A stretch of 64,000 nucleotides of DNA, taken from positions 11,882,501-11,946,500 of the forward strand of contig OY821787.1 in the NCBI GenBank assembly GCA_963682175.1, read 5' to 3'. Both the position numbers and the translations under genes were made by a program. This document shows positions 52,803 through 64,000 of the stretch, one piece after another. The DNA is from Triglochin maritima. Taxonomy: Eukaryota > Streptophyta > Magnoliopsida > Alismatales > Juncaginaceae. The notes under the pieces were generated by a model. That model was not told where the DNA came from and searched no databases. It was given only the letters and a program-made list of their open reading frames with translations. How positions within the stretch are numbered: the first letter of the stretch is position 1; every line of letters starts with the position of its first letter.

Positions 52803-53875
52803 TGATTGACATCATTTCATGCTTATATTTGTATCTTATATCCATTATCTTACACCTAACCAATGCTACGTGATGAGTTTTATGTTTGAATTTCAGAAAT
52901 AAAGAAGGTTGAAGAGAAGAGCCATGAAAGGACCCAAAAGCAGGAAAAAAAGACTTAATTGTGAGACCTGGGGAGTAAGATGCAAGGGAGAAGGACATGA
53001 ACGTAAGACCGAAGGACCTAAGAGCAAAACAGAAAACTCCACACCATCATGGGGAGTATTTTGGCAATTCGATTCGGGTCTGAGCTCCAACAAACAAAGT
53101 AGATGCATCCAAGACCAAAAAATATATCAAGCAAAGCCCACAACAAGATTCAACGCAATCCGGATCCTGTAGACCGCCAATTGGCGGTCCGGATCTTCCC
53201 GGATCCGTTGAAACTTCTGGAGCACGTGTATTAGATGATGTTTAGGCTATTTGTGGTATTTGTTTAGTCCAACATCGGGGGATTGTCCCAGATTACCTTT
53301 TTCTATGGCTATAAATAGAACTCTCCCTCTTGTCATGTAATCCATCTCTCTCTTTGTGGCCATGTTCCCTACTAAGAGTGAAGCCTTGAAGCAAAACTCT
53401 GGTGGAGGAAGGGCTGCTTGTATTGAGTGAGTTAATAATAGATGTTTTTCCTTTAATTGTGTTGTTGCTCTCTTAGTTTGATTTCCTTTCATATGCATGC
53501 TTGCTTGTTTGTTTTGTTTTATGCTTCGTTAATATTTCTTGCTTGATTAGTGTAGTTTCATTTCAGTATAATGCTTCATTTTGTTAGAGTAGTGAGTTTA
53601 AATATGTGTGAGTAGATCCATCCCCTTTGGGGGGTGGAGGAGATGTGTGTACATGTTATGTAGATGGTATGAATGCTTGATATAAATGTATGTGAGAGAT
53701 ATTAGTATGCTTGCTTGAATTAATAAGAACTTTACTTGATGGTTTCTGCCATAGTTAGGTACACTCCATTATTGTTATGTTCTTAATAACAACCTTGCAT
53801 TGCCCATATTAATTACATAAGTTAGTGTTGTAGATGATAGGTTTTGCCATTAGGTACGTCTTATGCATTAACAAA

Positions 53876-55275
53876 TGTTGAACGTTTTAATTAAACCGCA
53901 AGTGCATGGCCACGTTGAAGCGGTGACAAATACGGGTCGTCCTCAGGGAGGTGAGCAGCCTCTCGTTTGCACAAAATCATGTGGCAAAATAGGGAAGAGA
54001 GTTGATTATGCTACGCTATGCTACACTACAAAGTATGAAGTATGAAATGTGAAAGAAAGCAACAAACGATTAACTAAAACTAAACTAAGAACGAAAAACG
54101 AGTGCTGGAATTCCGAAATGGATAACCCCCTAAGGGGTGGAGTGAGTGCACACATGCAAAGAGGTGAGTGTTGAACACATTCATTAAGCACAAATGAAAG
54201 TGGTGTTATCATGCATAGAAAGTGTCTAAATGTTATGGGAAAACCTATCAATCCCTTCACCAACCTAGATGATTAACATTTACATATGCAAGTTGTTTAT
54301 TTCAGAACCTAAACAAGCATGAGAGGTGTCTAATCATTTTGGCAAAACTCATCAAGTTATAAATTCTATCGTAAACAAGCAAGCATACATTCATGTTTTA
54401 TCAACACATTGTAAATAAAGCATTCATTCCATTCTCTAATGCATGTATGAACATCTAATCCACCCCCCAAAGGGGATGGAACTACTCACTACACATTACA
54501 CTAATTATTAAACTAAGTAAAGAAAGCATATTAACTAAGCTACTAAAACTAATGAAATGAAATTAAACAAGGTAAAACAAGAAACATAAAACAAACAACA
54601 TAATAAAGAAACATTTATTAAAGTGACTCACATTTCAAGTAGCATCCTCCTACTTTAGTGTGTGCTTCAAGGCCTCACTTCTAGTAGGAAGAATAGCCAC
54701 TTAAAATATGGAGTGATTACATTAGAAGGTGAAGAGTGCTATTTATAGCAATAGAAAAAGGCACTACGGGACAATTTCCCGATGTGGGACTAAACATATA
54801 CAAAAAATAGCCTAAACATCCTCTAATACATTTGCTGGAGAAATTGGGGCGGATCCAGAGTGATCTGGACTGCCAATTAGCGGTCCCAGATCGCCAATTG
54901 GCGGTCCATAAACTTTTGATCAGGTGGGAATTTGTTGTGGGCTTTTCTTGTTGGTATTGTTTGTCTTGGATGCAGTTACTTGAATTGTTGGAGCTCCGAC
55001 CCGAATAGAATTGCCAAAATACTTCCTATGATGGTGTGGAGTTTTTTGTTTTGCTCTTTGGTCCTTTAGTCTTACTTTAATGTCCTTCTCCCTTGCATCT
55101 TCTTCCCCAGATCTCATAATTCAGTCCTTTTTCCCAGCTTTTGGGTCCTTTTATGCTTCATCTCTTCAAACCTATTTATTTCTGAAATTCAAACATAAAA
55201 CTCATAACATAGCATTGTTTAGGTGAAATATAATGGATATAAGATGCAAATAAGAGCATGAAATGATGTCAATCA
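53876..55275 (-). repeat. Gy4 3' LTR
   Basis: 1400 bp, TGTTGAACG...GTCAATCA on the plus strand. Two U3 palindromes at 54868-54906, the first degenerate. USE-like GTCCCACATCG (54790-54780, minus) and TATA (54747-54739) keep the 32-nt gap. Confidence 0.92.
54739..54790 (-). promoter_or_regulatory. USE-like box and TATA of Gy4 3' LTR
   Basis: Perfect RTCCCACATCG match and TATAAATAG with 32 nt between them, minus strand. Confidence 0.68.
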
Positions 55276-55290
55276 AATACCCCCACACCT
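55276..55290 (-). promoter_or_regulatory. Gy4 polypurine tract
   Basis: Minus strand AGGTGTGGGGGTATT adjoining the 3' LTR, same as in Gy2. Confidence 0.85.
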
Positions 55291-55349
55291 AACTTTTGCT
55301 AGTCCCGAGCAAAACAAAGAAAGGAAAAAGCATACGAAAAAAAACAAGA

Positions 55350-55446
55350 AATCCTAACTCACTTTCGCAGGAATCACGGTTGCACTTAGCATGTGCAACA
55401 AGCCGTTAAACCTCCTTGTCGCCAAGGAGGAGGAGTGTTGTCTCCT
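55350..55446 (-). other. Conserved four-hairpin block upstream of PPT (Gy4 copy)
   Basis: HP0 55431-55446, HP1 55411-55430 (GCGA loop), HP2 55379-55399 (loop ATGCTAA, perfect 7-bp stem), HP3 55350-55374 with one broken pair. Kept almost unchanged although the Gy4 coding region has decayed. Confidence 0.75.
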
Positions 55447-56868
55447 GAGGGTTTTCAGCGGATATAACCACAAAATCCGAACAAGATGCATTAATCAATC
55501 TAGCTACACGACTCGTTGGACTCATATTGTTGATCATGGGATGCGGTAATACTACGGGTCGACTCTATATATGTAATCGGTCAACACACCTAGCCTAATG
55601 AGTTATTTGTGAGAGTTAACTAAGGTCTTAAGTGAAAGACATGGGCAACCTTAACTTCTGAATGTGATACAATGTGTAAAGTTCATTTTGGTTCTTATTT
55701 GACACCTTTTTTTCTTTTCTTTGGAGCATTTTATTGGTTGGTGTTTCATTCTCCCAGGGTCAGGTTTCGTGCATCATTGCCTATGAGGACTTTCACTATC
55801 ACGTACACCTTCCCCCAAATCTCCACATAGGGTTATCCCTACCACCCGTGTAACGGGAGTTCGGTCGGTGCATCCCAAGTCAGATGACTCGAAAGCACCA
55901 GGCACAAAGCCCCCTCACACCTACTTTCCCGAGTGATAGTAGTTGTGCGAGAAGAGAGAACACCACTTATTTATTTATCTACATGGGAACCAAAACCCCT
56001 ACACTTTAGTTTCACAAAAAAGAGATTAATGGCCCTTGACTATGACAAACTTCCTTATACTAACAGACACGAATTATTTCACTCACTAGGTTCAGGGTGG
56101 ACTTCTTTAAATGTTTGAGTGCTGAAACCTTATGATTACATGCCCCCCGAGGGAAAACCGGGTGCATCATAACGACTCGATAAGATCTAAAGCCAGTAAA
56201 CTAGAAATCCTAACGCAACAAGTTCCAGACAATTTTGGGAGTTTTCTTTTTACTTTGCCTCTCAACGGTTTTTGCACATGCTAAACACACGCAAAACCCA
56301 CAAAAACATTTTCTTTCGCAAACACATGAAGATTTTGAAACAAATGTGAAAATTTTAGAGCACTAGGCAAACAAAAGAAGACAAGTCACCCAAGGATCAT
56401 GGCAAGCAGATATATCGATATTAAATGCAGCACACATACATGACCCTAGCAGTACAAACAAAAGAAAACAAAATCAAAGGAAAAAGACTTGCCTATGTAC
56501 ACACGTAAAAAACCCCCCACATCTACTTCATGCATTGTCCTCAATGAATGTGAGCAAGATACTACATGGATTTATGCATGAAAAAGGGAAGATCTCACCA
56601 ACATTAAGCACAACAGGAAGTTCATGGTTATAGTGATGGACACAAACCCGAATTCCCTCAAAACCTGTGAGATACTGAAGAAGGGAGACAAATACGTGAA
56701 GAAATGGGACCCAAGTACACAAGGGTTGGGGCCCTCAACAATCAGTGCTCACTCATGGAGTCTTTTGTCTTTTATTACTTTTTTTGATTTTTTTGATTTT
56801 GAACATGATATATACAGCAACAACGATATTCTCATAATCATTTGGTCAAGGAACATCAAATGAGAACA
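55447..56868 (-). other. Gy4 3' non-coding region
   Basis: Collinear with 38187-39612 of Gy3. Contains the ATTGTCCTCAAT/C-tract box at 56511-56545. No gene recognised. Confidence 0.6.
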
Positions 56869-59800
56869 TCAAGTCATGATGACCAGAGATGGCTCGAACT
56901 CCTCATGATATTGGTTGGGTGTGGGCAACAAAGAATGAAATTGTATTGCCTCACTAGGGTTTAGTTGTTCATCGAACAAAACCCTCCAACCAATAGGCGG
57001 GGGCATCGGAATGAGTTCCTCAAGCTCATTCGATGGATGCAGCAGACCTGCATCAGTAAGAATGAGGCTTCTCCCCAAGTCATCCAACAAGGACCTCCCA
57101 CCATCATTTAGATAATCAAGCATAAGCTCGGTCATAGGAGGGTCCTTGTTGGAGTCAATATGAAGCTCAAATATCTCAATGGTCATGGGACATGAGGTAG
57201 AGATACCTTCTGGTATAGGCATATGATGAGGTGTCTCACTCTCACTAGTACTCTCAACTGAATCATGCAACGAACACTACCTTTTTGACATTATGTTTGA
57301 TGCCAGCTCACTTCGTTGCATTGAAAAGACACGCAATGATTTTTCGCTGGGCCCACAAACATTCTCAATGGGTTGCATTGGTGTTAGGGGTGTTCATTGA
57401 TTTTGTGGTGCTTTCTTCAATTGGCGGATGAGATTTAGATTTAAAGGTTGATCCATGAGCTCTTGTTGCCTACCAGAGTTGAACACATGAAACTCGGCAC
57501 TCATGTTACCAAATGAGAGCTTCATGAGACCATTTCTACAATTAATTATGGCGTTGGAAGTTGCCAGAAATGGTCTACCCAAAATCAAAGGTATTTGAGA
57601 GTGGGTGTTCGCAACAGGATTGGTATCGAGGACAACAAAATCGACTGGAAATATAAAATCTCCAACTTTGATAAGCACATCCTCGATAATCCCATTTGGA
57701 ATACGAATGGATCTATCCGCCAATTGGAGGGTGATCTTAGTTAGTTTCAATTCTCCCAAATTTAACTGTTGATAAATAGAAAATGGGAGGAGGTTGACCG
57801 CTGATCCTAAATCAAGCAAAACATTACTCATGCTAGTGTCCCCTATCGTACACTGAATAGTAGGACACCCAGGGTCCTTGTATTTTGTGTAGGCGGGATT
57901 GGACAAAAGTGAGCTTACATTTGCAGCCAAGAATGCTTTCTTAGGAACATTGGTCTTCCTCTTGGTTGTGCAGAGATCCTTCAACACTTTGGCATATTGA
58001 GGTATTTGTTGGATGACATCCAAGAAAGGGATGTTAACCTTAACTTGCTTAAACACCTCTAATATCTTGTCCATTGTGTCACTCTGCTTTTTGGTTAACC
58101 TACTTGGATAGGGAGCTTTTGGCAGGTAGGTTTCCTGCAGTGCCTGAGAAGGAGGCGTTGGTGTATTACCCTCACCTTCAGCCTCTTCTTCACCACCATT
58201 CCCCCTAAGGGGCTGCATAGATGGTGGTGGGTGTGGCAAGGAAATGTGATTGTCAACCTGTTTTCCATTCCCTAAGGTCACAATGGAATTGAAATGGTGA
58301 ACAAGTTCCTCCATATGGTTGACTTGCCTCCCCCGAGGTGCCACATTCTCATTTTTAATGTGTTGTTGCTGGTACATGCGGGGGTTAGCCTCAGACTGGC
58401 TAGGAAAAGACCCTCTCTCTTTCATATACAGACTAAGCCAATTGGCCCATCTAAAGCTCTAGAGATTTGATGGTCTGCTGATTTGAAGTGAGAACTTGAC
58501 TTGTGGATGACATAAAAATTTTCATAGAGTTCTCAAGTCCACGAGTCAAGTTCTCAAGCGAATTAAACCGGTTTCAAAGTTATTAGAATTTGGGAAACCT
58601 GGTTGGTTGGTGCTTGGAACTTGGGGTTGCTGATATGAATGAGCATGCATGGGAGGTTGGTGTGATTGATTAGGTAGTCGAGAGGAGGTTGAAGGACCAC
58701 GGGGCATTATTTTGGTTCCATGAAAAATTGGGGTGGTTCCTCCATCCAGGATTGTAAGATGATGAGTATGGGTCATTCCTAGCTCTGTCATAGATGGCGT
58801 TGACACATTCCATCTCAGGAGGAATGGACGCACACTCACTTTCTAGATAACCTATCCTACCACATGAATGACAGGGAACTCGACTAGATGTGGACATGTG
58901 AGGTGCACTTTGATGGTTTTGGAGCTCAATCGAATCCATACGGTGCATTAAAGCCGCCATGCGTGCCTCGATGGCCGTAGTGGTATCGATAGCAAATGCG
59001 GCACCCGATCTAGTCGAGTTTGCATTCGCGATCCTTGCTCCTATACTAGATGATGCAGGTGTTTCCCTTACACTCTCCCATTGCATTGTTTTCTCAGCAA
59101 GGTCTTCTAGGAAAGCCCATGCCTCCCTTTCATCCTTTACCAAGAACTCTCCTTGACACATGGACTCAAGGAGCGTTCGGGACGGGATGTGAAGACCGTC
59201 GTAAACAATCTGACAAAGACGCCACAACTCCATGCCATGGTGAGGGCATGAGGATAGTAGCTCCTTGAACGTCTCTAGATATGCATGAAATGTCTCGGTC
59301 TCAAGTTGATAGAACGACTTGATTTCGTTCCTCAATTTTTGAGTCCAATGATTTGGAAAGTATTTCTTGAGGAATGCAGATTAAAACTCATCCCAAGTCC
59401 TAAAGGCATTCGCCTGGTTGTTGTACAACCACTTCTTGGCATCATCCTTCAGCGCAAAGGGGACAAGCCAAAGATGGATGGAGTCTGTGCTAAGTTGTTG
59501 CAGCTTGAACATAGCACAGACCTCCTCAAATTCCCTGAGAAAGATATAGGGGTCACCTTTCCCAGTGAAGTGAGGGAGCATGGAAATAAACTGAGGCTTA
59601 ACCTCAAAATGGTTCCCATTTGCCTCTGGCAATACGATGCATGAGGGCAGAGCAGTACGGCTCGGGTAGCATCTATCACGTAGAGGTATGGGAGCGACAA
59701 CTGGAAGCACAGGTGGAACAGGTCGGTCCAGCAACTGCTCCTCCTCACGGAAATGAGCAGCCATTGAACCCGGATTGTGTGCGACACGAGAGGAGGAAGG

Positions 59801-59908
59801 CGTCGAGAAATCGACCACCGAAGTCGGGTTGACAACGTGCCTCGTCAAAAGATCACTCTCGTCTCGTGCCCACGAAAGCATGCACAAAGGTGCACACACA
59901 CAAACCAT
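56869..59908 (-). pseudogene. Gy4 gag-protease, multiply broken
   Basis: Fragments in order on the minus strand: 59908-59381 (N-terminus, gag start), 59335-58670 (gag core and knuckle CHSCGRIGYLESEC), 58425-57394 (linker and protease, LLDLGSAVNLLPFSIYQQLN, LGRPFLATSNAIINCRNGLM), 57270-56869 (C-terminal tail with PPIGWRVLFDEQLNPSEA). A stop near 59380 and frameshifts around 58690, 58430 and 57290 separate them. It aligns along its length with the intact Gy3 ORF, and its tail confirms that the post-protease extension is a family trait. Confidence 0.9.
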
Positions 59909-60926
59909 TTTTTTTAAACAAAGAATGTGCGTAGAGGAGAAGACGGTGGAACACAGGAGGGAAAGAATGACTCAGGAGAGAAGGGAAGAAGTTCTTATAC
60001 TACGACGGATGGGTACAGGTAGAAGCACACAAGCAAACAAGGCTCAAGCAATCCTAAGGTCGCTATAGGTCCTTACAGCTAGACGACGCCTAACTGCGAG
60101 GTCACACGGCCTCAACACGCCTCACCTCCCTACGACGAGGACCACAAAGCCCAGCAAGTGAGCCAAGATCCGGAGATCTCATCTCTCCTACTATCGACAA
60201 AGTTGGCAACGCCGATCAGGTCATGACGGTCGGGACCAGATCACTCTCCTAATGCGCCCGAAATCCTTATGGCCAATGTCTACTTGATTTTAAAAGTTAG
60301 GCTCTTTATTAGTGTGGTTTGTGGGGCGAAGGAAAGGGTGATGAAATCCCCCACCTTATCTTTAATGGGACAACCACTCCTTAGTAGCGTTTTGGAGTCC
60401 AAATCTAACAATCAACTCTCCAAACAAATGCTCAACTCACACTTGTCTCAATGTACTTCCTACTAACTAATGCATGTTCATACGAAATGCATGAATGAGA
60501 GTAGAAGGTGCATACCTCATGCCAGCTCTCAGCAATAGAAAATAAAGCTAAGATAAAAGACAATCTACATGCCTAAGTCACATACATGATGCATGACCTA
60601 AACAAAAAGAATGCCTAATCTTTTGCTTTGGGTTTTAGGGTCCAAGTTGCTTAAAGGAGGTTTGTTTATTGATCTGGGAACAACCTATAAGTCAAAACAT
60701 GCCAAATCAAGTCCCAAATCACTACATCAATTGTGCAAACAGACCAAAGAAATGAGAGAGCAAACAGAGCTTACCAGACCGCTGATTGGCGGTCTACAAT
60801 GCCCAGATTGCCTCAAAATTTCTCTAGGTGTTCCTCCTGGCGACTCCAAGTCTCCTGCAACAAAGAAAAACTACAAAACACAAATTAAATCCACTCGAAT
60901 CGTCCAAACAAGAGTCTGGACTGGCA
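59909..60926 (-). other. Gy4 5' leader
   Basis: Non-coding, collinear with the Gy3 leader. One perfect palindrome remains (60776-60795, AGACCGCTGATTGGCGGTCT); the partner present in Gy3 is missing. Confidence 0.7.
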
Positions 60927-60946
60927 CCTCCCCTGCAACGACGCCA
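60927..60946 (-). promoter_or_regulatory. Gy4 primer binding site, two changes
   Basis: Minus strand TGGCGTCGTTGCAGGGGAGG, two substitutions from the Gy3 site, six bases inside the 5' LTR. Confidence 0.85.
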
Positions 60947-60952
60947 AAAACT

Positions 60953-62232
60953 TCTTGAACGTTTTAATTAAACCGCAAGTGCACGACCGCGTTGAAGCGG
61001 TGGCAAATACGGGTCATCCTCAGGGAGGTGAGCAGCCTCTCGTTTGCACAAAATCAAGTGGCAAAATAGGGAAGAGAGTTGATTATGCTACGCTACACTA
61101 CAAAGTATAAAGTATGAAATGTGAAAGAAAGCAACAAACGATGAACTAAAACTAAACTAAGAACGAAAGACATTGAAGGTGGTGTAATCATGCATAGGAA
61201 GTGTCTAATTGTTATGGGAAAACCTATCAATCCATTCACCAACCTAGTGGATTAACATTTACATATGCAAGTTGTTTATTTCAGAACCTAAACAAGCATG
61301 AGAGGTGTCTAATCATTTTGGCAAAACTCATCAAGTTATAAATTCTATCCTAAACAAGCAAGCATACATTCATGTTTTATCAACACATTGTAAATAAAGC
61401 ATTCATTCCATTCTCTAATGCGTGTATGAACATCTGCTCCACCCCCAAAGGGGATGGAACTACTCACTACACATTACACTAATTATTAAACTAAGCAAAG
61501 AAAGCATATTAACTAAGCTACTAAAACTAATGAAATGAAATTACACAAAGTAAAACAAGAAACATAAAACAAACAACATAATAAAGAAACATTTATTAAA
61601 GTGACTCACATTTCAAGTAGCATCCTCCTACTTTAGTGTGTGCTTCAAGGCCTCACTTCTAGTAGGAAGAATAACCACTTAAAATATGGAGTGATTACAT
61701 TAGAAGGTGAAGAGTTCTATTTATAGCCATAGAAAAAGGCACTCCGGGACAATTCCCCGATGTGGGACAAAACAGATACCAAAAATAGCCTAAACATCCT
61801 CTAATACATGTGCTGGAGAAATTGGGGTGGATCCAGAGTGATCTGGACCTCCAATTGGCGGTCCATAAACTTTGGATCAGGTGGGAATTTGTTGTGGGCT
61901 TTTCTTGCTGGTATTGTTTGTCTTGGATGCGATTACTTGACTTGTTGGAGCTCCGACCCAAATAAAATTGCCAAAATACTCCCCATGATGGTGTGGAGTT
62001 TTCTGTTTTGCTCTTTGGTCCCTTGCTCTTACGTTCAGGTCCTTCTCCCTTGCATCTTAGTCCCCAGATCTCACAATTCAGTCCTTTTTCCCAACTTTTG
62101 GGTCCTCTTATGCTTCATCTCTTCAAACCTATTTATTTCTGAAATTCAAACATAAAACTCGTAACATAGCATTGTTTAGGTGAAAGATAATGGATATAAG
62201 ATGCAAATATGAGCATGAAATGATGACAATAA
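60953..62232 (-). repeat. Gy4 5' LTR, with internal deletion
   Basis: 1280 bp because about 115 bp around 61170 are missing relative to 53876-55275. One U3 palindrome is left (61845-61864). USE-like box 61768-61758 and TATA 61725-61717 keep the 32-nt gap. Confidence 0.9.
61717..61768 (-). promoter_or_regulatory. USE-like box and TATA of Gy4 5' LTR
   Basis: GTCCCACATCG and TATAAATAG on the minus strand, 32 nt apart. Confidence 0.68.
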
Positions 62233-62559
62233 CCAAACACTAACTAACTTGAGCTTATTGTATGCCTTCAACACCACACTTATTTCATGTGCACACACAC
62301 TCCACCCCTTAGGGGTTTTCATTCCTGAGTTTTATCTCCTTTCATTAGTTGCCTAGTTTAGTTTGTTTTGTGATTTCATTTCAGCCTTCCTAGTTTACTA
62401 GTTTAGATTAGTGTAGTTAGTGTAATTAATCTTTCTCTCCTTTCTTTACCACTCGCTTTCGCACAAACCAAACGTCGACACACCTCCCAGTGGACGACCC
62501 GTATTTGCCACTGTTTCAACGCAATCGTGCACTTGCGGTTTAAATAAAACGATCAATCA

Positions 62560-62844
62560 AGTTCTTGAAGCTCTTATGAGGAAATATTCGTTCACCCACA
62601 AGCTTGCGACCCCATACCATCCACAAACTAGTGGGCAGGTCGAAATCTCTAACCGTCAATTAAAGTAAATTCTTGAGAAGACGGTTAGTTCCTCGAGGAA
62701 GGATTGCTCTACTAAGTTGAATGACGCGTTGTGGGCCTTCCACACCGCGTACAAGACCAATTTGGGTATGTCCCCATATCGGGTAGTGTACGGCAAGGCT
62801 TGCCACCTACCCGTCGAGCTTGAGCATCGTGCTTTTTGGACGAT
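62560..62844 (+). pseudogene. Integrase core fragment between two LTRs
   Basis: AGTTCTTGA after the Gy2 LTR end resembles the spacer that precedes the PBS, then the sequence jumps into integrase: [33 protein letters not shown], a TAA, and [20 protein letters not shown]. It contains the catalytic Glu (GQVE) that Gy2's own integrase has lost. It stops at 62844, where a new LTR starts. It is an internal remnant of another copy reduced to 285 bp. Confidence 0.85.
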
Positions 62845-64000
62845 TGATTGACATCATTTCATGCTTATATTTGTATCTCATATCCATTATCTTACACCTA
62901 AGCAATGCTACGTTATGAGTTTTATGTTTGAATTTCAGAAATAAAGAGGTTTGAAAAGAAGAGCCATGAAAGGACCCAAAAGCATGAAAAAGGACTTAAT
63001 TGTGAGACCTGGGGACTGAGATGCAAGGGAGAAGGACCTGAACGTAAGACCGAAGGACCTAAGAGAAAAACAGAAAACTTCACACCATCATGGGGAGTAT
63101 TTTGATAATTCGATTCGGGTCGGAGCTCCAATAAACGAAGTAGATGCATTCAAGACCAACAAATACATCAACACAAGCCCACAACAAAAATGAGCCCGAT
63201 CCAGAACTAATAGACCGCCAATTGGCGGTCTGTTTGGCTCCGGATCCGCTCATATTTGGCGGGCACGGGTATTAGTGTATTATTAGTCTATTTTTTGTAT
63301 TTGTTTAGTCCCACATCGGGGGATTGTCCCGGATTAGCTTTTTCCATGCTTATAAATAGAACTCTTCACCTTCCATTGTACATATGTCTCTCTTGGTGGC
63401 CTTCTTTCCTACTAGGAGTGAAGCCTTGAAGCAAAACTCTGGTGGAGGAAGGGATGCTTGTATTGAGTGAGTTAATAATAGATGTTTTCCCTTTTATTGT
63501 GTTGTTTCTCTCTTAGTTTAATTTCCTTTCATATGCATGCTTGCTTGTTTGTTTTGTTTTATGTTTCTTTAATATTTCTTGCTTGATTAGTGTAGTTTCA
63601 TTTCAGTATAATGCTTCATTTTGTTAGAGTAGTTAGTTTAAATATGTGTGAGTAGTTCCATCCCTATTTGGGGGGTGGAGAAATATGTGATATGATCATG
63701 TAGTGTATTAAGTATGTGTTATCTTAATACCTTGAGCTTTATATGATTTCCATAACCATCTAATGGGTTTTCACTCTTATCTTTGATATGCTAATGTTGT
63801 TGAATGACACTTAGCTTATGCTTTGATTAGTGGACCTATTTTATGGGGAATGATAAGGTTAGGATATGGATGGAATTAATATTGGAAACACAATTTGTAG
63901 TGTATGTACTCTTGTTGCATTTACCTTAGTTAATGTCTTGTATGTTTTAATGATATTGGGTTATCTTAATTCATGTGGAGGCATAGTAGGGTCTAGTCTT
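62845..64000 (+). repeat. Third LTR of the Gy2 family, incomplete at window edge
   Basis: Starts TGATTGACATCATTTC and follows the Gy2 LTR closely to about 63680, with a perfect U3 palindrome (63212-63231). From there it diverges from the other LTRs, so it is a variant LTR or a junction with unrelated DNA. By length it would end near 64245. Confidence 0.8.
63308..63359 (+). promoter_or_regulatory. USE-like box and TATA of the third LTR
   Basis: GTCCCACATCG at 63308-63318 and TATAAATAG at 63351-63359, with 32 nt between them. Confidence 0.7.

Larger units (their letters stand above)
53876..62232 (-). mobile_element. Gy4: decayed sister of Gy3
   Basis: 8357 bp, LTRs 53876-55275 and 60953-62232. 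The TSD is ACAAA on the left and CCAAA on the right (62233-62237), one change. Layout is as in Gy3, gag-protease only, but the coding region has many breaks and the PBS has two changes. The right LTR carries a deletion of about 115 bp and ends AATAA rather than AATCA. Older than Gy3. Confidence 0.92.
34170..62559 (+). mobile_element. Gy2: Athila-like element with pol, host of Gy3 and Gy4
   Basis: 5' LTR 34170-35571, PBS 35578-35597, leader, gag, protease, RT, RNase H, integrase, 3' non-coding region, PPT 52789-52802 and 3' LTR 52803-62559. Three insertions interrupt it: Gy3 in the leader, a chromovirus remnant between protease and RT, and Gy4 in the 3' LTR. Without them it would be about 11 kb. 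Its LTRs match those of Gy3 and Gy4, so they are one LTR family. No TSD was found: TTTAT precedes 34170, but AGTTC follows 62559, where another internal fragment starts. Confidence 0.88.
52803..62559 (+). repeat. Gy2 3' LTR, split by Gy4
   Basis: 52803-53875 and 62238-62559 make up the LTR, collinear with 34170-35571. The U3 palindrome is perfect here (53171-53190). The USE-like box is changed to GTCCAACATCG (53267-53277). Gy4 inserted at ACAAA (53871-53875). The LTR ends GATCAATCA at 62559. Confidence 0.9.

Noticed and set aside
62560..62564. AGTTC as target-site duplication of Gy2
   Set aside because: TTTAT lies at the other end (34165-34169), and AGTT matches the spacer that normally follows this LTR inside the element.
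1..64000. tRNA, rRNA, CRISPR or bacterial-type operons
   Set aside because: None seen. The tRNA-complementary sites are retrotransposon primer binding sites, and the tandem repeats lack CRISPR structure.

Overview
This is plant nuclear DNA, probably a eudicot, from a transposon-rich region. No intact host gene was recognised. Nearly all coding sequence belongs to LTR retrotransposons, with a central stretch of CACTA-like and captured-gene debris. The names Co1-Co2 (Ty1/copia) and Gy1-Gy4 (Ty3/gypsy, Athila-like) are local labels used below.

Layout. 1-3464: unassigned AT-rich DNA with an array of GACGTGG-type motifs (1555-2015) and a 36-bp minisatellite (2060-2225). 3465-15857: Co1, a copia element carrying only gag, with 1.5-kb LTRs full of TTCGGT/ACCGAA palindromes. 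Its 3' LTR is interrupted by Gy1 (7105-14409, minus strand, TSD GTGAG), which carries gag and protease only. 15938-19735: Co2, a decayed copia pol (minus) between short LTRs, lacking gag and PBS. 19740-33729: degenerate DNA with a PMD-like fragment, three relics of a small GRF zinc-finger gene, copia and gypsy fragments, a Ulp1 protease relic, arrays of TCCTTTAAAGGA-type motifs and the C-terminal part of a CACTA transposase. 33730-64000: a nest of Athila-like elements. Gy2 (34170-62559, plus) is the only one with RT, RNase H and integrase, all broken. Inside it lie Gy3 (36601-45246, minus, TSD AGTCT, intact 1054-codon gag-protease ORF, LTRs differing at about four sites), a chromovirus remnant (about 47925-48535) and Gy4 (53876-62232, minus, decayed sister of Gy3). 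After Gy2's last LTR come a 285-bp integrase fragment and a further LTR that runs off the window.

How the parts relate. Gy1, Gy3 and Gy4 lack polymerase and integrase but keep LTRs, a tRNA-Asp-type PBS, a PPT and gag-protease. They look like non-autonomous elements whose RT and integrase must come from a relative; Gy2 shares the LTR family of Gy3 and Gy4 and is such a relative.

The most interesting signals are non-coding. (1) All four Athila-like elements carry, about 65-170 bp before the 3' LTR, a block of four predicted hairpins. One has a GNRA loop (GCGA or GCAA), and two stems show compensatory changes between Gy1 and the Gy2-4 family. (2) LTRs of the Gy2/Gy3/Gy4 family carry a perfect plant snRNA-type upstream sequence element, GTCCCACATCG, exactly 32 nt from a TATAAATAG box. 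(3) Both gypsy families place family-specific GC-rich palindromes in both U3 and the 5' leader.
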